From: Escallonia rubra
Lineage: Eukaryota > Streptophyta > Magnoliopsida > Escalloniales > Escalloniaceae
Assembly (NCBI GenBank): GCA_033065855.1
Contig: JAVXUO010000221.1
Coordinates: 33,310 to 97,309 of the forward strand
Direction: 5' to 3'
DNA: 64,000 bases
Part shown: one piece after another, positions 10,985 to 21,786 of the stretch
How positions within the stretch are numbered: position 1 is the first letter of the stretch
Layout: each line of letters begins with the position of its first letter
Position numbers and translations under genes: made by a program
The notes under the pieces: generated by a model
What the model was told of the DNA's origin: nothing
The model's input: the letters and a program-made list of their open reading frames with translations, nothing else
The model's database searches: none

Positions 10985-11448
10985 AGTTGCTAATGCATTC
11001 GCAAAAAATTTCACCGTTTAACACTGACTGCGTGAATATAGATTAAAAAAAGTGTAGCTTTGATCATAGCCTATCTTAATCTGCTTACCTTTTGTCATTT
11101 ATTTATCTATGTTCAAGATTTTATTTTCCTTTTTTGTCTTTGGAGTATTGGGCTCCAAGTTCCAACTTCTAAGTGGGGGAATCCAAGCTTTGTTCCAAGA
11201 TACAATTGGGCTTTAAACTTACTCTCTAGCCTACCCTATGGGATCCTAAATCTCACAATCACATTGGATCGACTTTGGGCCGGACAAACCGTGCCAGCCC
11301 GTTAAATTAGTAGGAGGGTTGTCTTGTCTCATATATTTAAGCTCTTGGAAGATTGGGCTCTAGGATATGGGCTTGCAAAATTATGGGCCTCAGTGTTGGG
11401 TAAGCTCTTACCAATGTGATATTGTGGTGAAAAAAGCCACTAATCTTA
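10985..11448. repeat. R1 repeat block, copy 2 (fused to block X)
   Basis: Closely matches 35035-35460 and 5230-5540. Unlike those copies it is not followed by a B3 gene: at 11448/11449 it runs directly into block X. This is a recombination joint inside the tandem array. Confidence 0.8.
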
Positions 11449-12671
11449 CCAAAAGCATCTCATTGGTGGAGAATCACAATATTGTAAACGTCTCGGGGTG
11501 CCTCTCTGTGATGGTAGTAAACACGAGTTAATTCGGGTTAATAACGACCATAATCTTGCTCTCGGCATGTAGAACTTCAACTCAAGATAATCAAAGGCGT
11601 TCTTGAGAGTCTTTCCATGAAATTTTTTCGAAGTGGCTCTTCGTTTTTAAATCCAATGCGGTCTCTCGTGGTAATATCTCTTGAGGTGGAAGGAGATTGG
11701 GATGAGTTTTATACCTCTTAAGATCTCTAGCCCTCAGCTTCTTAACGAAGCCTACGTACTAACCCAGAGCTATGCTGGAGTAAGGTCGTAGTATTAAACC
11801 TCCTAGGATCTCTAGCCCTTATCTTCAAAATTCAAGACTGAATATAACTGCCAATGGAAATTCGAACAACAAGACTGTCAAAGAAGTTGGATTTCTTTAA
11901 AAACAAAAATTATTAGTGATTATGTATGCAAAACCCTTTTTAACGAATGGTCATGCTCGAAGGGGCCAACAGTATGTACCACCCAACTAGATGAGTGTGA
12001 GTTAGCACGCATAACACAATATGTATAAATAGTAGACACAAAACCCATGTGTTACAAAATAGGCCAAACGTGTACGAAAGTCGGATAAATAGAAGAAAAA
12101 CTAATTTAACTAAGCCTTATTACCCTTATATGGAACTGCAGATGTCTTCAAAGAAGGTAACATGTGCTTAAAGGTCTTTAGGGTCTATTAAGAGCTCTTA
12201 GAGCTGAAAAGTAGCTAAGTCCTTGGGACTTGGCGAGGTTCTCATAATCAAGGCCATCATTGACTAATTAAGGTAAAGGAAAGCTGCTAAAGTCAGGAGA
12301 GACTAGGTTAAAGGACTCGAAAGAAAGAAATGTCAACAGGAGAACTAGCCTCGATAATTATTAGTCTCGAACGATATTTGCCTCGGATATGCTGGACATG
12401 AGCAAGGTAGCTTTGACCAAGTCAGACTAGGGAAAGCAAGGCCTCGAGCTACCTAGCGTTGGTTAAAACAGTAGACTTTGGAGAATGATGTGAGATTTCA
12501 TGTTTAACACGAAAGCGTTGTCTATTAATATCCCTCGTATCCAAGCAATTATTCAAACATGATTCTTTGAGACAGAAATAAAGCATTTTCTTCGCATGTA
12601 TTTTGTCCTATATTTCATAAAAAATCACTTACAAACCAATAGCGACTTGCCTTAAAACCATCTAATTGGTT
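11449..12671. repeat. Shared noncoding block X, copy 1
   Basis: Matches 26204-27456 almost throughout, apart from a short tandem duplication in copy 2 (26885-26940), and more distantly 38170-38640. A TATA-like TATAAATA lies near 12024, and long frames are absent, so it may be an LTR of an unidentified element (inference). It ends where the CACTA element begins. Confidence 0.7.
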
Positions 12672-12688
12672 CACTATAAGAAAAAGAA

Positions 12689-12722
12689 CTTTTAGCGACG
12701 GATCAAAATCCGTCGCTAAAAG
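12689..12722. repeat. Subterminal palindrome of CACTA copy A
   Basis: CTTTTAGCGACGGA and its exact reverse complement are separated by 6 bp. The equivalent sits at 27474-27507 in copy B with one change. It is part of the subterminal motif array. Confidence 0.8.
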
Positions 12723-13257
12723 TGACTTTTAACGACGGATTTTTCGTCAGTAAAAGTCCGTCGCTAAAGACTTTTTCCGACAGAATTTGCGGTCGGTAAA
12801 GGTTTTTAGCGACGGACTTTTACCGGCGGGTTATAACCGACGGAATTTCCGTCGCTAAATGTGATTTTCGTATTTTTTCTATTTCTTTTTGTATCTTGCA
12901 GAATTATTTTAAAAGGGTTTTAACGACGGACTTTTGGCAACGGTGAAAAATCCGTCGCTAAAGGGTATTAAAAGAGAAAACCCTACATCTTATTCTTATT
13001 TCCATCCACGGTATTTCTTTCCCCTCGTCTCTCTCTCTCCCACAGTGCCCAACCCACCACCACCTATACCGCCGGCCTCCCACGCTAGCCATTCCCACCC
13101 CCGCTGCCACCCTTCCCCATTCACCCAACAACAAACTCAAGACTACTACCCCCAAGCTGGACATTGACCTTTCTCTCTCTCTCTCGCCGTCGACGTCTTC
13201 CACAGACCCTAATTCGGACCGTCAGATCTGTCATACCTATGCAAACAAGCAAAGACA

Positions 13258-13306
13258 ATGGGCTTCAGGAAGATCAAGGTCGCCAATCCTATCGTCGAGA
13301 TGGACG
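13258..13306 (+). pseudogene. Captured exon 1 of cytosolic NADP-isocitrate dehydrogenase (CACTA copy A)
   Basis: ATG opens MGFRKIKVANPIVEMDG, the conserved N-terminus of plant cytosolic NADP-dependent isocitrate dehydrogenase, the enzyme that makes 2-oxoglutarate and NADPH. The exon ends GGACG followed by GT at 13307, the expected donor. The preceding stretch (about 12970-13257) looks like the gene's own 5' UTR, with pyrimidine runs. The rest of the enzyme, including all substrate-binding residues, is absent, so this is a transduplicated fragment. The next sequence (13307-13738) looks like the start of its first intron. Confidence 0.85.
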
Positions 13307-13738
13307 GTACAAGACACACACACACACTATGTATTCATTTTCCCTCTTCTTTACTTTCGATCTTTCGTAAGATATGTGGATCTGTCTCGTGTTAATTTGA
13401 TTCATTTTAGTGTTTAGTAATTGATTCAGTAAATACTCTCCCATCTCGTTAGATTTTTGCCCCCTTTGATTTTTCTGAATTCTTGGGTTATATTTAGTAA
13501 TTGTGGACATTGACCTCTATCGTGCTTTTTACCGAAGATTGACTTGGCTAATGATAGGTATTTGATCTGTAATTGTTATTTGGGTTTGATTCAGTTGCAT
13601 CTACTGTAGTTATCCACAAAAAGTCATGAAAGAGGACGAATATGATGAAAGGGAGGGAGTAATAGTTCAGTTTGTCCAGTTTGTACATTTTTTCTCTGTT
13701 TAGAAAGCTAGTGGGGTTCTGTTTCTTTTATAGTATAG

Positions 13739-15583
13739 TGTTCCCATCCTATTCTGGTCGCACCCAAAGGCCCACTGTGGTCCCATTTTGCATGACACGT
13801 CCGCACAAACAACAATCAATATTCAACGCTCACAACCGGTCAAAGCATGCATGCTTAAGTCACGTGCACTTCTCACTTTCGTTATGTTACTTCGTCACTA
13901 AGAAGCTCATTTTCGTGCGAAGCCTCATCACACTTTGACCGTTGCACTTCGCATGTCGCCCATCGGCGCACCATGGCACTTGCCCAAGGAAGTTGGACTT
14001 GACCTTCCCCTTGGGGTCGGCCTCGGCCTTAGCCTTCCCTATGGGGTCGGCCTCAGCCTCCCCTTGGGGGTCGGCCTCGGCCTTCCCTTGGGGTTGGCCT
14101 TGGCCTCCCCCTAAGGGTTGGCCTTGAACTTCCCCTATGGGTTGGCCTTTGGTCTCCATACTTAACATCTTCACTTCTCTTCAAGGGACCATACATAACT
14201 CCGCGACCCCGTCGCCCGTACATAACTCCGTGACCCCGTCGCCCGGACGTCCAGACGTCGCCTGCGCCCGCGCGCCAACTCCGCGACGCTCGTCGTCCGT
14301 CGCCCGGACGTCGTCTCCGCGACCCCCGTCGCCGGCGTCCGGGAGTCGCACTCCAACACTCCACCGCGCCCGTGCGTCGCGCCACTGATACAGCCGTGCC
14401 CCCAGCTCTTTATCACACTACCGTGCCCCCGGCACCTTACTCACTTCATCGCGCCCATGCGCCACGATCATGTTACATGCCCCCCGGGCACCACAGTCAT
14501 TCACCACACCATGCACACCTTGTCTTGGTCGTGGAACATGCTTTGACCCACTCTCCGGAGTGTACATCACCCGCGGGGATATGCGACTCCTCCGGGACAC
14601 TATCTTCGCCAGAGAGCTCTTCAACTCTCCTTTCGCCAGGTAGACGGCTCATCCGGGATGCTACCTCGCCCAGTCGGGTAGACGGCTCCTCCAGGATGCT
14701 ACCTTGACGCGCTCCGAGTGCTCAGGCACAAGGACTCACCCGCGGGGATATGCGACTTCTCCGGGACACTATCACCGCCAGGGAGCTCTTCAACTCCCAT
14801 TCCGCCAGGTAGAGCCGTGTTACCCTCGGGGATAGGCGACTCCTCCGGGACACTATCTCCGCTAAGGTGCCTGCGTGACTGGCCTACATGCTCTGGCACT
14901 GGGGGCTTGCGTCGGTACCCCTAGGGACTATACCCCCGGGTCACTCCGAGACGGGAACAAGTCTTCGGAGGGCATCGCGCCTAGTTCACCTGGCAGTTGG
15001 GCGTCGGGTCTTCCCCACCGCTGCCAGGCCTGTGGGACTCTACAAGGGCTTGGATTGGAGGCTAGATCAATGGGGTTCTCTGGCCACACCGATGCGGTGC
15101 GAGCCAGTCTTTCCAGACAGACAGAGCGACGCTGTGCGGGGCAGGCCGGTTGAATATGCGATCCGACCGTCCGTGAAGCACCGATACCCGTGGACCCCCC
15201 GGTGACGTGTCACTCCCGGGGAGCGCCACGTGTCGGTTAATGACATCATCATCTCAATCTCTATAAATAGAGGTCTTGAGAATTCATTTGGACGGTTGGA
15301 CATTTTCAGAACATATTTCACTTTCTCACTCTAGAATCCTATAGAGAGAAACATACAGGACCTTGACTCTGGACCTAAGCATCGGACTGTGACTGTCGTC
15401 GTATATTTATCCCACGCCATCGCCCTCACAGCACTGCCACCCTCAGGCTCTGTCTGGGAAGCCCTTGGTCTCTGCCCTTGTTCCACCCTTGCTGTGTCCT
15501 ACATCAACATACTTGGAAGCTGACTCGGACTGCAGCCTTTGTGGCACCTCCATGTAAGTACGAACCCACTTTCCTTGGCATCA
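13739..15583 (+). mobile_element. Solo LTR (1845 bp) inside CACTA copy A
   Basis: It runs from TGTTCCCATCC to CCTTGGCATCA, flanked by a perfect 5-bp duplication TATAG (13734-13738, 15584-15588). The sister CACTA copy B has the uninterrupted site with one TATAG at 29709-29713. No internal region is present, so it is a solo LTR left by recombination. It is related to the inverted LTRs at 19451-21045 and 32561-34637 and more distantly to the LTRs of the large Tat element. GC-rich tandem repeats fill 14190-14350, and near-duplicated segments (CGCGGGGATATGCGACT...) occur at 14570-14870. Confidence 0.92.
15205..15269 (+). promoter_or_regulatory. Solo LTR promoter: paired ACGTGTC boxes and TATA box
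   Basis: ACGTGTC at 15205-15211 and 15228-15234 is separated by exactly 16 bp and followed by TATAAATA at 15262-15269. ACGTGTC is a core of ABA/stress-response elements in plant promoters. The same arrangement recurs in four other LTRs of the window. Confidence 0.7.
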
Positions 15584-15713
15584 TATAGCAAGCCTCAACT
15601 TGATCTGCTTAGTTTTAAGAACACTCAGAAATTAGAATGAGGCTCCAGAAAGAAGGGATGTTTCTAAGGGTGGTTGCCCCTCTCTGTAAATTGAAATGAA
15701 ATGGACGATCTCC

Positions 15714-16571
15714 ATGGCAGATCCTTCAGATTCCGTGATTTCTTCTAAAAAAAAAAACTGCCATTTGTGTGTATGTGTGTGTGGATATATGTGTGCGTCC
15801 ACGTTTCAGCAGTTGCTGCTGCTACTGTTGCGTCTGCTGCTGCTTCTTTTTTATTCATCAACTTGATTTTCTTATTTGTTGTAGATAGTTTTCCACTTTT
15901 CCCGATGATCTGATTTTTTTAGTTTTAAGTGTTTGCAAGAGTCCATTTATTGAATATGTTATGTGTCTATTGTCTAAATTTGGGTTTCTGTGTGATTGTA
16001 ACTGTATATATGGTCGGAGGTTTGTCGTGGGAAGTCACTGACCTTCAGATCGAAGATGCCTTTAGCCGTTACAGCCAAAAAGTCGATGCTCAGGTTTGAA
16101 AATTGCTTTTATATTTTATTTTTTGTTAATGCCTTTGCTTAGTTTTTTCTTAATCATATGAATTTAGCCGTTGCTTGATTTAAATTTTCTAATTCATGCA
16201 TATAACATGGGTCTTAAATATATGTGAAGTTGGAAGAGTACATATTGAATTGTTAGTTTTTTAGTTTCGTTAAACGATATGCTTCTTTTAATTTTGTTTT
16301 CCGCTCTTTTTAGAAAGAAGAAAATTGCACTGCTTCATTGCGTGTTGTTTAAGGTCCTCATTTTTATGGTTGCACCACTTAGAGAGATTCACATGGCTTA
16401 TAAGTTTGACTGACGAATAGTACCTCTGATTTACTGATAATACTCTTTAATGACTTCGATTGGATCTGAATATGATTTGTTGCAGATGATAAACACTTTG
16501 ATTCCAGCAGAGATGATGCTGTAAAAGAAATTGCTGAAATGGAACTCAGAGTTGCGATAAATTGTCTGTGA
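15714..16571 (+). pseudogene. Captured pieces of an RZ-1-like glycine-rich RNA-binding protein gene (CACTA copy A)
   Basis: Three exon-like pieces are separated by intron-like sequence. First, ATG at 15714 opens MADPSDSVISS. Second, 16010-16093 encodes MVGGLSWEVTD...EDAFSRY...VDAQ, the first half of an RRM of the RZ-1 type, followed by a GT donor. Third, 16486-16571 follows a GTTGCAG acceptor and encodes HFDSSRDDAVKEIAEMELR then a TGA, resembling the second half of the RRM. The RNP1 segment between them and the zinc knuckle and glycine-rich tail are missing, so no working RNA-binding protein can be made. RZ-1 proteins act in splicing and RNA binding in the nucleus. The assignment of the first piece to the same gene is inference from order. 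Confidence 0.68.
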
Positions 16572-16754
16572 AACTTAATGAGCAGTTTTTGACCAGTTGA
16601 GAAAACTTTGTCCGATGAAACCTTATGTTCGATATATTTGTTGTGTATATGTGTATGCTAAAAGGGTTCTTGGTACATATTTTTTCAGTTTCAACGAAAC
16701 TTGTTATTTTATTTTTGACATTTGTATGATGTGACTTAAAGATTTAAATTATTG

Positions 16755-17792
16755 GGGTTAATTACTCACGGCACCCTTGAGGTTTACCCTAAATTACACA
16801 CGGACCCCCCTATCTTTTGAAAATTACACTCCGCTCCATTTCTTTGACGATGTTAACGGTGGGACGCAAAAAGACATTTTTACCCTTGGAGGGACTGTCT
16901 GGCTCTTCACTCCTGGCTACACTGGCCGGAATCGGCCATCAGGGACCGGATATGTTGCCGACATTAGTGATTCCATGGCTATTTTGGAGGTTGCGGTGGG
17001 CGGTGTTTCCAATGGAGGGCGACGGTTCAGTGTCGCAGTGGTGCGCGGGGGTGTTGGGCGGTATTTCCGGTGAGGGGCGTGGCCGGAGAATAAGGGGTGG
17101 TTGACCAGGAAATGGCACCGAAGATGGTGCCGGAGATGAATCCCGCGCGGTGGTGGCTGCGGCACGATGGTCGCCGCTGTTGTGTCGTGGTGTACACTGT
17201 AGGCGATGCCGGAGTCCATCGCCGGAGAAGAAACTAACAGAGTAGAAGAAGCCCACCGTCGCGAGAAGGCCCTCGCCGAGAAGAAGCCCAAGGCCAAGGA
17301 GGCCGGCTCCGCCGAGAATGAGGGCTGGTTGACCACGAGATGGCACCCCATCAACCACGAGATGGCACCGAAGATGGTGCCGGAGATGAATCCCGTGCGG
17401 TGGTGGCTGTGGCACGGTGGTTGCCGCTGTTGTGTCATGGTGTACACTGTAGGCGACGCCGGAGAAGAAACCGGCAGAGGAGAAGAAGCCCACCGTCACC
17501 GAGAAGGCCCCCGTCGAGAAGAAGCCCAAGGCCAAGGAGGCCAGCTCCGGCGCCACCGGAGACAAAAAGAAGAAGAAGTCCAGGAGTCTCTAGACAAAAA
17601 GAAGAATAAGGGCAGTTTGGGGATGAAAAATCCAAAAAGAGAATTTTTAGACGGAGTTAGGGTCCCCGTCAATTTTCTGGGGCTCCGTGAAATGCGGGTA
17701 CAAACTACAGGGGGTTTAGTGTAATAAAAATTCTTAGGCCCAGCCGTGTGTAATTTAGGGCAAACCTCAGGGGTGCCGTGTGTAATTTACCC
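16755..17792. mobile_element. Pack-MULE 2 carrying histone H2B tail fragments
   Basis: A 1038-bp element with inverted ends GGGTTAATTAC... and ...GTAATTTACCC is flanked by the 9-bp duplication AAATTATTG (16746-16754, 17793-17801). CACTA copy B has the empty site once at 30908-30916. The ends belong to the same family as Pack-MULE 1 (GGTAAATTAC, cacCCTGAGG-type subterminal motif). No transposase. Confidence 0.92.
17217..17593 (+). pseudogene. Captured N-terminal tail of histone H2B, two tandem degenerate copies
   Basis: From 17459 the frame reads PEKKPAEEKKPTVTEKAP then VEKKPKAKEASSGATGDKKK, the lysine/proline-rich tail of plant H2B, before a TAG at 17591. A second copy upstream (about 17217-17320) is broken by an in-frame TAG and a 1-bp loss. 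The histone fold that packs DNA is absent from both. The two copies lie in an internal tandem duplication of about 245 bp (17110-17215 repeats at 17356-17460). Confidence 0.75.
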
Positions 17793-18289
17793 AAATTATT
17801 GTTGGGTTGGTTGATTAGAATTATTTTTATTTTTAAAAAATAATAAAAATAAAAAACAGCCTTTACAAGGAGATATTTAGCAACTGAAATTTGTGGCTAA
17901 AAGTTCTTCTACAGATTGGTAAATATTTTAAAGATAGACTTTTAGCGACAAAATTAATATTGTTAAAGACCTTTTGCGATGGACTTTTAGCAACGGAATT
18001 TTTTCGCTAAAATTTTTAAAAAAGTTTTTCTCAAGAAATTTAAAAATCAGGAAAAATATTAAAAAGCTTTTAGCGACGGAATTTTCCGTCACTAAAAATA
18101 ATTAATTCTGTCGGTAAAAGTAAAGTTTTTTCGACGGATCACTAATATCCTTCGCTAGTCTTTTAGCAACGGCTTTATTTGCAACGGATTTTTAGTGACG
18201 GACAGTCTGTCGCTAAAAGTCTTTTTCAACTGAAAGTGGACTTTTAGCGACGGAAAAATCCGTCGCTAAAAGTGCTTTTTCTTGTAGTG

Positions 18290-18876
18290 TGTTGTAATAC
18301 CCTGATTAAAGAGAGAAGTGATCCCATTACCTCGGATCTCACTTACTACTTACAGCCCTCTTCGAAGGTTTTTCGGGTTTATCATAAACCCCAAATTTGA
18401 AGCGAAATTGTATGTCTGTTATTAAGTTGTCTTATCACATGTACTATTACTTTACAGTACTAGTGAATTGAATTCAGAATTCACTATTTAATTTACCACT
18501 TAGACTGTTTGTTTGTTTTCTAAATTTTACTTCAACTGATGGAAGTATGGCTAGAATATATATATCTTGGGGTGTATATTTGGACTCTAAGTATAACTTG
18601 GACTGTCATGTTAGCTATTGCCATAATAATTCTTGGTTACCATGATTATGATGGTTTACTTGTTAATCTCACAAGAACTAATGAAAAATCAATGGGAAAA
18701 CTGTTGATTAAATCATTTGATATGTCGAACTAGACTCTTATTATTGGATTTAAGACTTCTTTTTATATGGTATTGCCATGCTCATCTTAGTTGCTGCATA
18801 TGAAAACATGAATAATCATAGTTTACACTTGGCGCACTGGATAAGAGTTCTGAATAGGATAAAAATAATCATACCG
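18290..18876. repeat. Noncoding sequence right of CACTA, shared with unit 2
   Basis: Matches 31404-31987 closely. A short frame at 18539-18733 encodes hydrophobic residues but is broken in the sister copy, so it is not a gene. Confidence 0.6.
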
Positions 18877-19520
18877 GCATTGATTGCATTGCACTCATCA
18901 CTGATCGTCTCCAAAGCACGCATCTCTACCGCCGACTCTCCTTACTGACCGTCTTTCTTTCTCCTTCATTCCGTCTTTCTTCTATTTCAATCTGACTTAC
19001 TTGTTTCTATCATGAATGGATACCTCTGACTAGTTATTGCTGAATGTATTAGCTTATGATTTTGTTGCATAGGAATGGCTAGCTCTATAGACAAAGGAAA
19101 AAGAAAAGTGTAGAGATTGATTCCAATGAAGTGGGTTCTTAGATTACGTGGAGATGACACAATGGATATAGTCAAAGTCAGCTGCCAATGATTGCATTGC
19201 ACTCATCACTGATCGTCTCCAAAGCACCCATCTCTGCCGCCGACCTTCCTTACTGACTGTCTTTCTTTCTCCTTCATTCCGTCTTTCTTCTCCTCCCTAT
19301 ATCCGTCTTTCTTCTATTTCAATCAGACTTACTTGTTTCTATCATGAATGGATACCTCTGACTAGTTATTGCTGAATGTATTAGCTTATGATTTTGCTAC
19401 ATAAGAATGGCTAGCTCTAAAGACAAAGGAAAAAAGAAAAGTGTAGAGATTGATTCCAATGAAGTGGGTTCTTAGCTTACGTGGAGATGCCACAATGGAT
19501 ATAGTTAAAGTCAGCTGCCA
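18877..19520. repeat. Tandem duplication of about 325 bp (two copies)
   Basis: The segment beginning ATTGCATTGCACTCATCACT and ending CAGCTGCC occurs at 18877-19187 and again at 19188-19520. It spans the end of the inverted LTR and its neighbouring internal sequence. The same pair is present at 31990-32300 and 32300-32635, so it predates the segmental duplication. Confidence 0.8.
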
Positions 19521-19836
19521 GATGTAAAGACGTGGGACAAGTGAGGATGGATTAAGGGCAGAGAGTAAGGCTCCCCAGACAGAGCCTGACGAGTGGCAAT
19601 GATGTGAGGACCAAGGCTGAGGCAAAAAAGGCCGACAGACGTCAGTCCAAGTTAGGGTCTGGTGTCACGGTTCGATGTTATGTCAAATGTTACAGTCCAA
19701 TTATGTTCCGCTCTTTAGAGTTCAGTAGCTCTGAATTCTAGAGTGAGAAATGAATTTTTTCCAATGAAAATTATGTGTCCAAAATGAAGTCCAAAGTCCA
19801 CTATCTATAGGAAAAAGTATGTCTGTGTCATCAGCC

Positions 19837-19866
19837 GACACGTGTCGTCCCTTGGGAGTGACACGT
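19837..19866 (-). promoter_or_regulatory. Paired ACGTGTC boxes of inverted LTR
   Basis: GACACGT at 19837-19843 and 19860-19866 (ACGTGTC on the minus strand) with 16 bp between. A TATA-like CTATAGATAG lies just downstream on the minus strand near 19800-19812. Confidence 0.65.
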
Positions 19867-20559
19867 CACCAAGAGGGTCCACAAATACCAGTTTTGTATG
19901 CTCTTTTGGACTGTCAGTTCCTATATTTGCGCTGCCTGCCCCACACAACACCGCTCTGCCTGTCTGAAAAGACTAACCACACAACGTCGTTATGATAAGA
20001 GAATTCCCTTGCCCTAGGCACCGGTCTAAGGCCCTTACTGAGTCCCATGGGGGGCGTCAAGAGACCCGAGAACCTGGCAGTGGGGAAGGAGGGTCCCTAT
20101 GTCCTACTCTTAAGCGGACTAGGTGCAATGCCCTCCGAAGACCTGCTCCCATCTTGGAGTGACTCGGGGTTCATCGTCCTCGGAGGGTCGATGATCATCG
20201 GTAGTGTGAGCACGACATGGTCATAGCACATGCATGCCTAATGTCATGCAACCTGCCCCAAGAAGAGATAATGTCTTTGAGAGCGAGCCTATCCCGCTAG
20301 GGAGGGTCTTCATGCCTGATTACTGCGAGGGGATCCCCTCGAAATGTTGCATGTTCAGGAGAACGGGTGAACCATGTTCTACGTCCACAGCGGGGGCGTA
20401 CGGTATGGTGAATAGATGGACCAACGCCGCGGGGCACAGAAGTATGCTAGAGAGCCGGAGGCGCGACTGTGTTAGTAGCGTGACAGTTGTGTGGGGGGCT
20501 AGGAGCACATAACATGGGAGCGGCACACGGGCATTGCGATGGGTGTCGCGGAGTAGGGC

Positions 20560-21045
20560 ATTATGTTAGGGGCACGTAACATGAAAGCAGCACACAGTGC
20601 AGAGATATTTGTCGCCGAAGTGGGCATCGTGTCAGGGGTAGGTGACGCGGAAATGGTGACGGTGCAGTGACATCTAACGTGGAAGTCGGGACCGTGCTAT
20701 GGGCACATGACGCATTAATAGAGTATGGGCATGGTGACGTCTTTCGTGGAAGTGGGCGGCGTACCGGGAGCACGTGACGCATGAACTTTGCATGGGCGCG
20801 GTGATATTGGCGCGGGGGTGGGCGTCATGCCGTGGGCACGTGAAGCATAGACGGCGCATGGGCACAGTGATGTCTGCCACGGAGTCGGCGTGTGCAGGTG
20901 CCGACGACGGGCGTCACGGTGACGACGCATGGGTGACGGGCATCGCAGAGTCGGTGCACGGGCATGGACGACCGGCGTCACAGAGTCGGTTTGTAAGCGG
21001 TGGGAGTCGCTGAGACGGCGGGCGAGTTAGAGCGACGGGAATCGC
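20560..21045. repeat. GC-rich minisatellite of the inverted LTR
   Basis: Units of about 67 bp share GCACGTGACGCATGAA and ATGGGCGCGGTGATGT. They are followed by shorter units with GGCATCGCAGAGTCGGTG. The sister array is 33680-34200. Open frames on both strands here are repeat artefacts. Confidence 0.75.
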
Positions 21046-21786
21046 AGAGTAGGAGGGTTGTCTTGTCTCATATATTTAAGCTCTTGGAAGATTGGGCTCT
21101 AGGATATGGGCTTGCAAAATTATGCTTCTCAGTGTTGGGTAAGCTCTGACCAATGTGATATTGTGGTGAAAAAAGCTACTAATCTTACTTTTTGTATGCA
21201 ATGTTTTGTATGCAATGTCACAAGTTCGAATTCATGTAATTGTAACAACCAAAAAAAAGAAGCAGCAAGATTATAAGATAAACAACTTGTTGTTGCGCGA
21301 GCAACATCCTTTTCTAATTTATTGAAATTTCATGAACGTATAATATACTAAGCGTGGTGCGCAACATATTACGAGATGATAAACTTGTGGCGTCATATTT
21401 TGTGACACTTCCTGCCTTCCAAAAAACCAAAAAAAAAAAAAAAAAACATAGCCTATAGAAGACAACAACCAATGGTGCACTTAACAATACTACTGATGGG
21501 TGATAGCTGTAGCAACTAAACAAGGCAAAGCAAGCCATTCGCCTGGAAGCTGTGCATAGGGTTTCAAGAGGTTTATAAATAAAACCTAAAACTGAACCAT
21601 GAAATTGTAGAAAGGGCATTAAAGATCTAAGCAACGAATCGCATAAATGGTTTGATAATTCATGAGAAATTCAATTCAATTGATCAATTCCACATACATA
21701 GTACCAAGAAGATAACAGAAATGTCTATATATTAAGATCACGTAAATTACTAACAGATTAGGCACTCATATTCATACTCCTAGGGT
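21046..21786. repeat. Truncated R1 copy 3 and flank 3' of B3 gene 2
   Basis: R1 enters in its middle (AGGAGGGTTGTCTTGTCTCA) directly after the LTR repeat. Compared with unit 3, about 1.15 kb (equivalent to 34178-35325) is missing. From 21517 to 21786 the sequence matches 36107-36379, including the region just after the B3 stop codon. Confidence 0.75.

Larger units (their letters stand above)
12672..18289 (+). mobile_element. CACTA (En/Spm-type) transposon, copy A, carrying two plant gene fragments and two nested insertions
   Basis: It starts CACTATAAGAAAAAG and ends ...CTTTTTCTTGTAGTG, the inverted CACTA ends. Both subterminal regions (12690-12960 and 17930-18275) carry many copies of TTTTAGCGACGG or its complement, the expected transposase-binding array. 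The core without insertions is about 2.7 kb and has no transposase, so it is non-autonomous. Nested inside are a solo LTR (13739-15583) and Pack-MULE 2 (16755-17792). The 3-bp flanks (GTT and TGT) do not form a clean target-site duplication. Confidence 0.92.
19451..21045 (-). repeat. Inverted LTR (minus strand), truncated at its outer end
   Basis: Read on the minus strand, it ends ...CCACTTCATTGGAATCA at 19451, matching the ...CCACTTTCCTTGGCATCA end of the solo LTR. It shares the paired ACGTGTC boxes, and its interior is GC-rich repeat. It breaks off at 21045, joining R1 directly. The sister copy at 32561-34637 is longer. Confidence 0.72.

Noticed and set aside
12934..13306. A resident isocitrate dehydrogenase gene
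   Set aside because: Only exon 1 is present, inside CACTA ends, in both copies; no downstream exons follow in the window.
16917..17565. Long minus-strand frames in Pack-MULE 2
   Set aside because: Antisense shadows of the H2B-like lysine-rich region (repeated LGFFS).
18287..18292. A 3-bp target-site duplication for the CACTA elements
   Set aside because: Flanks are GTT and TGT at both copies, not identical; the duplication is not demonstrated.
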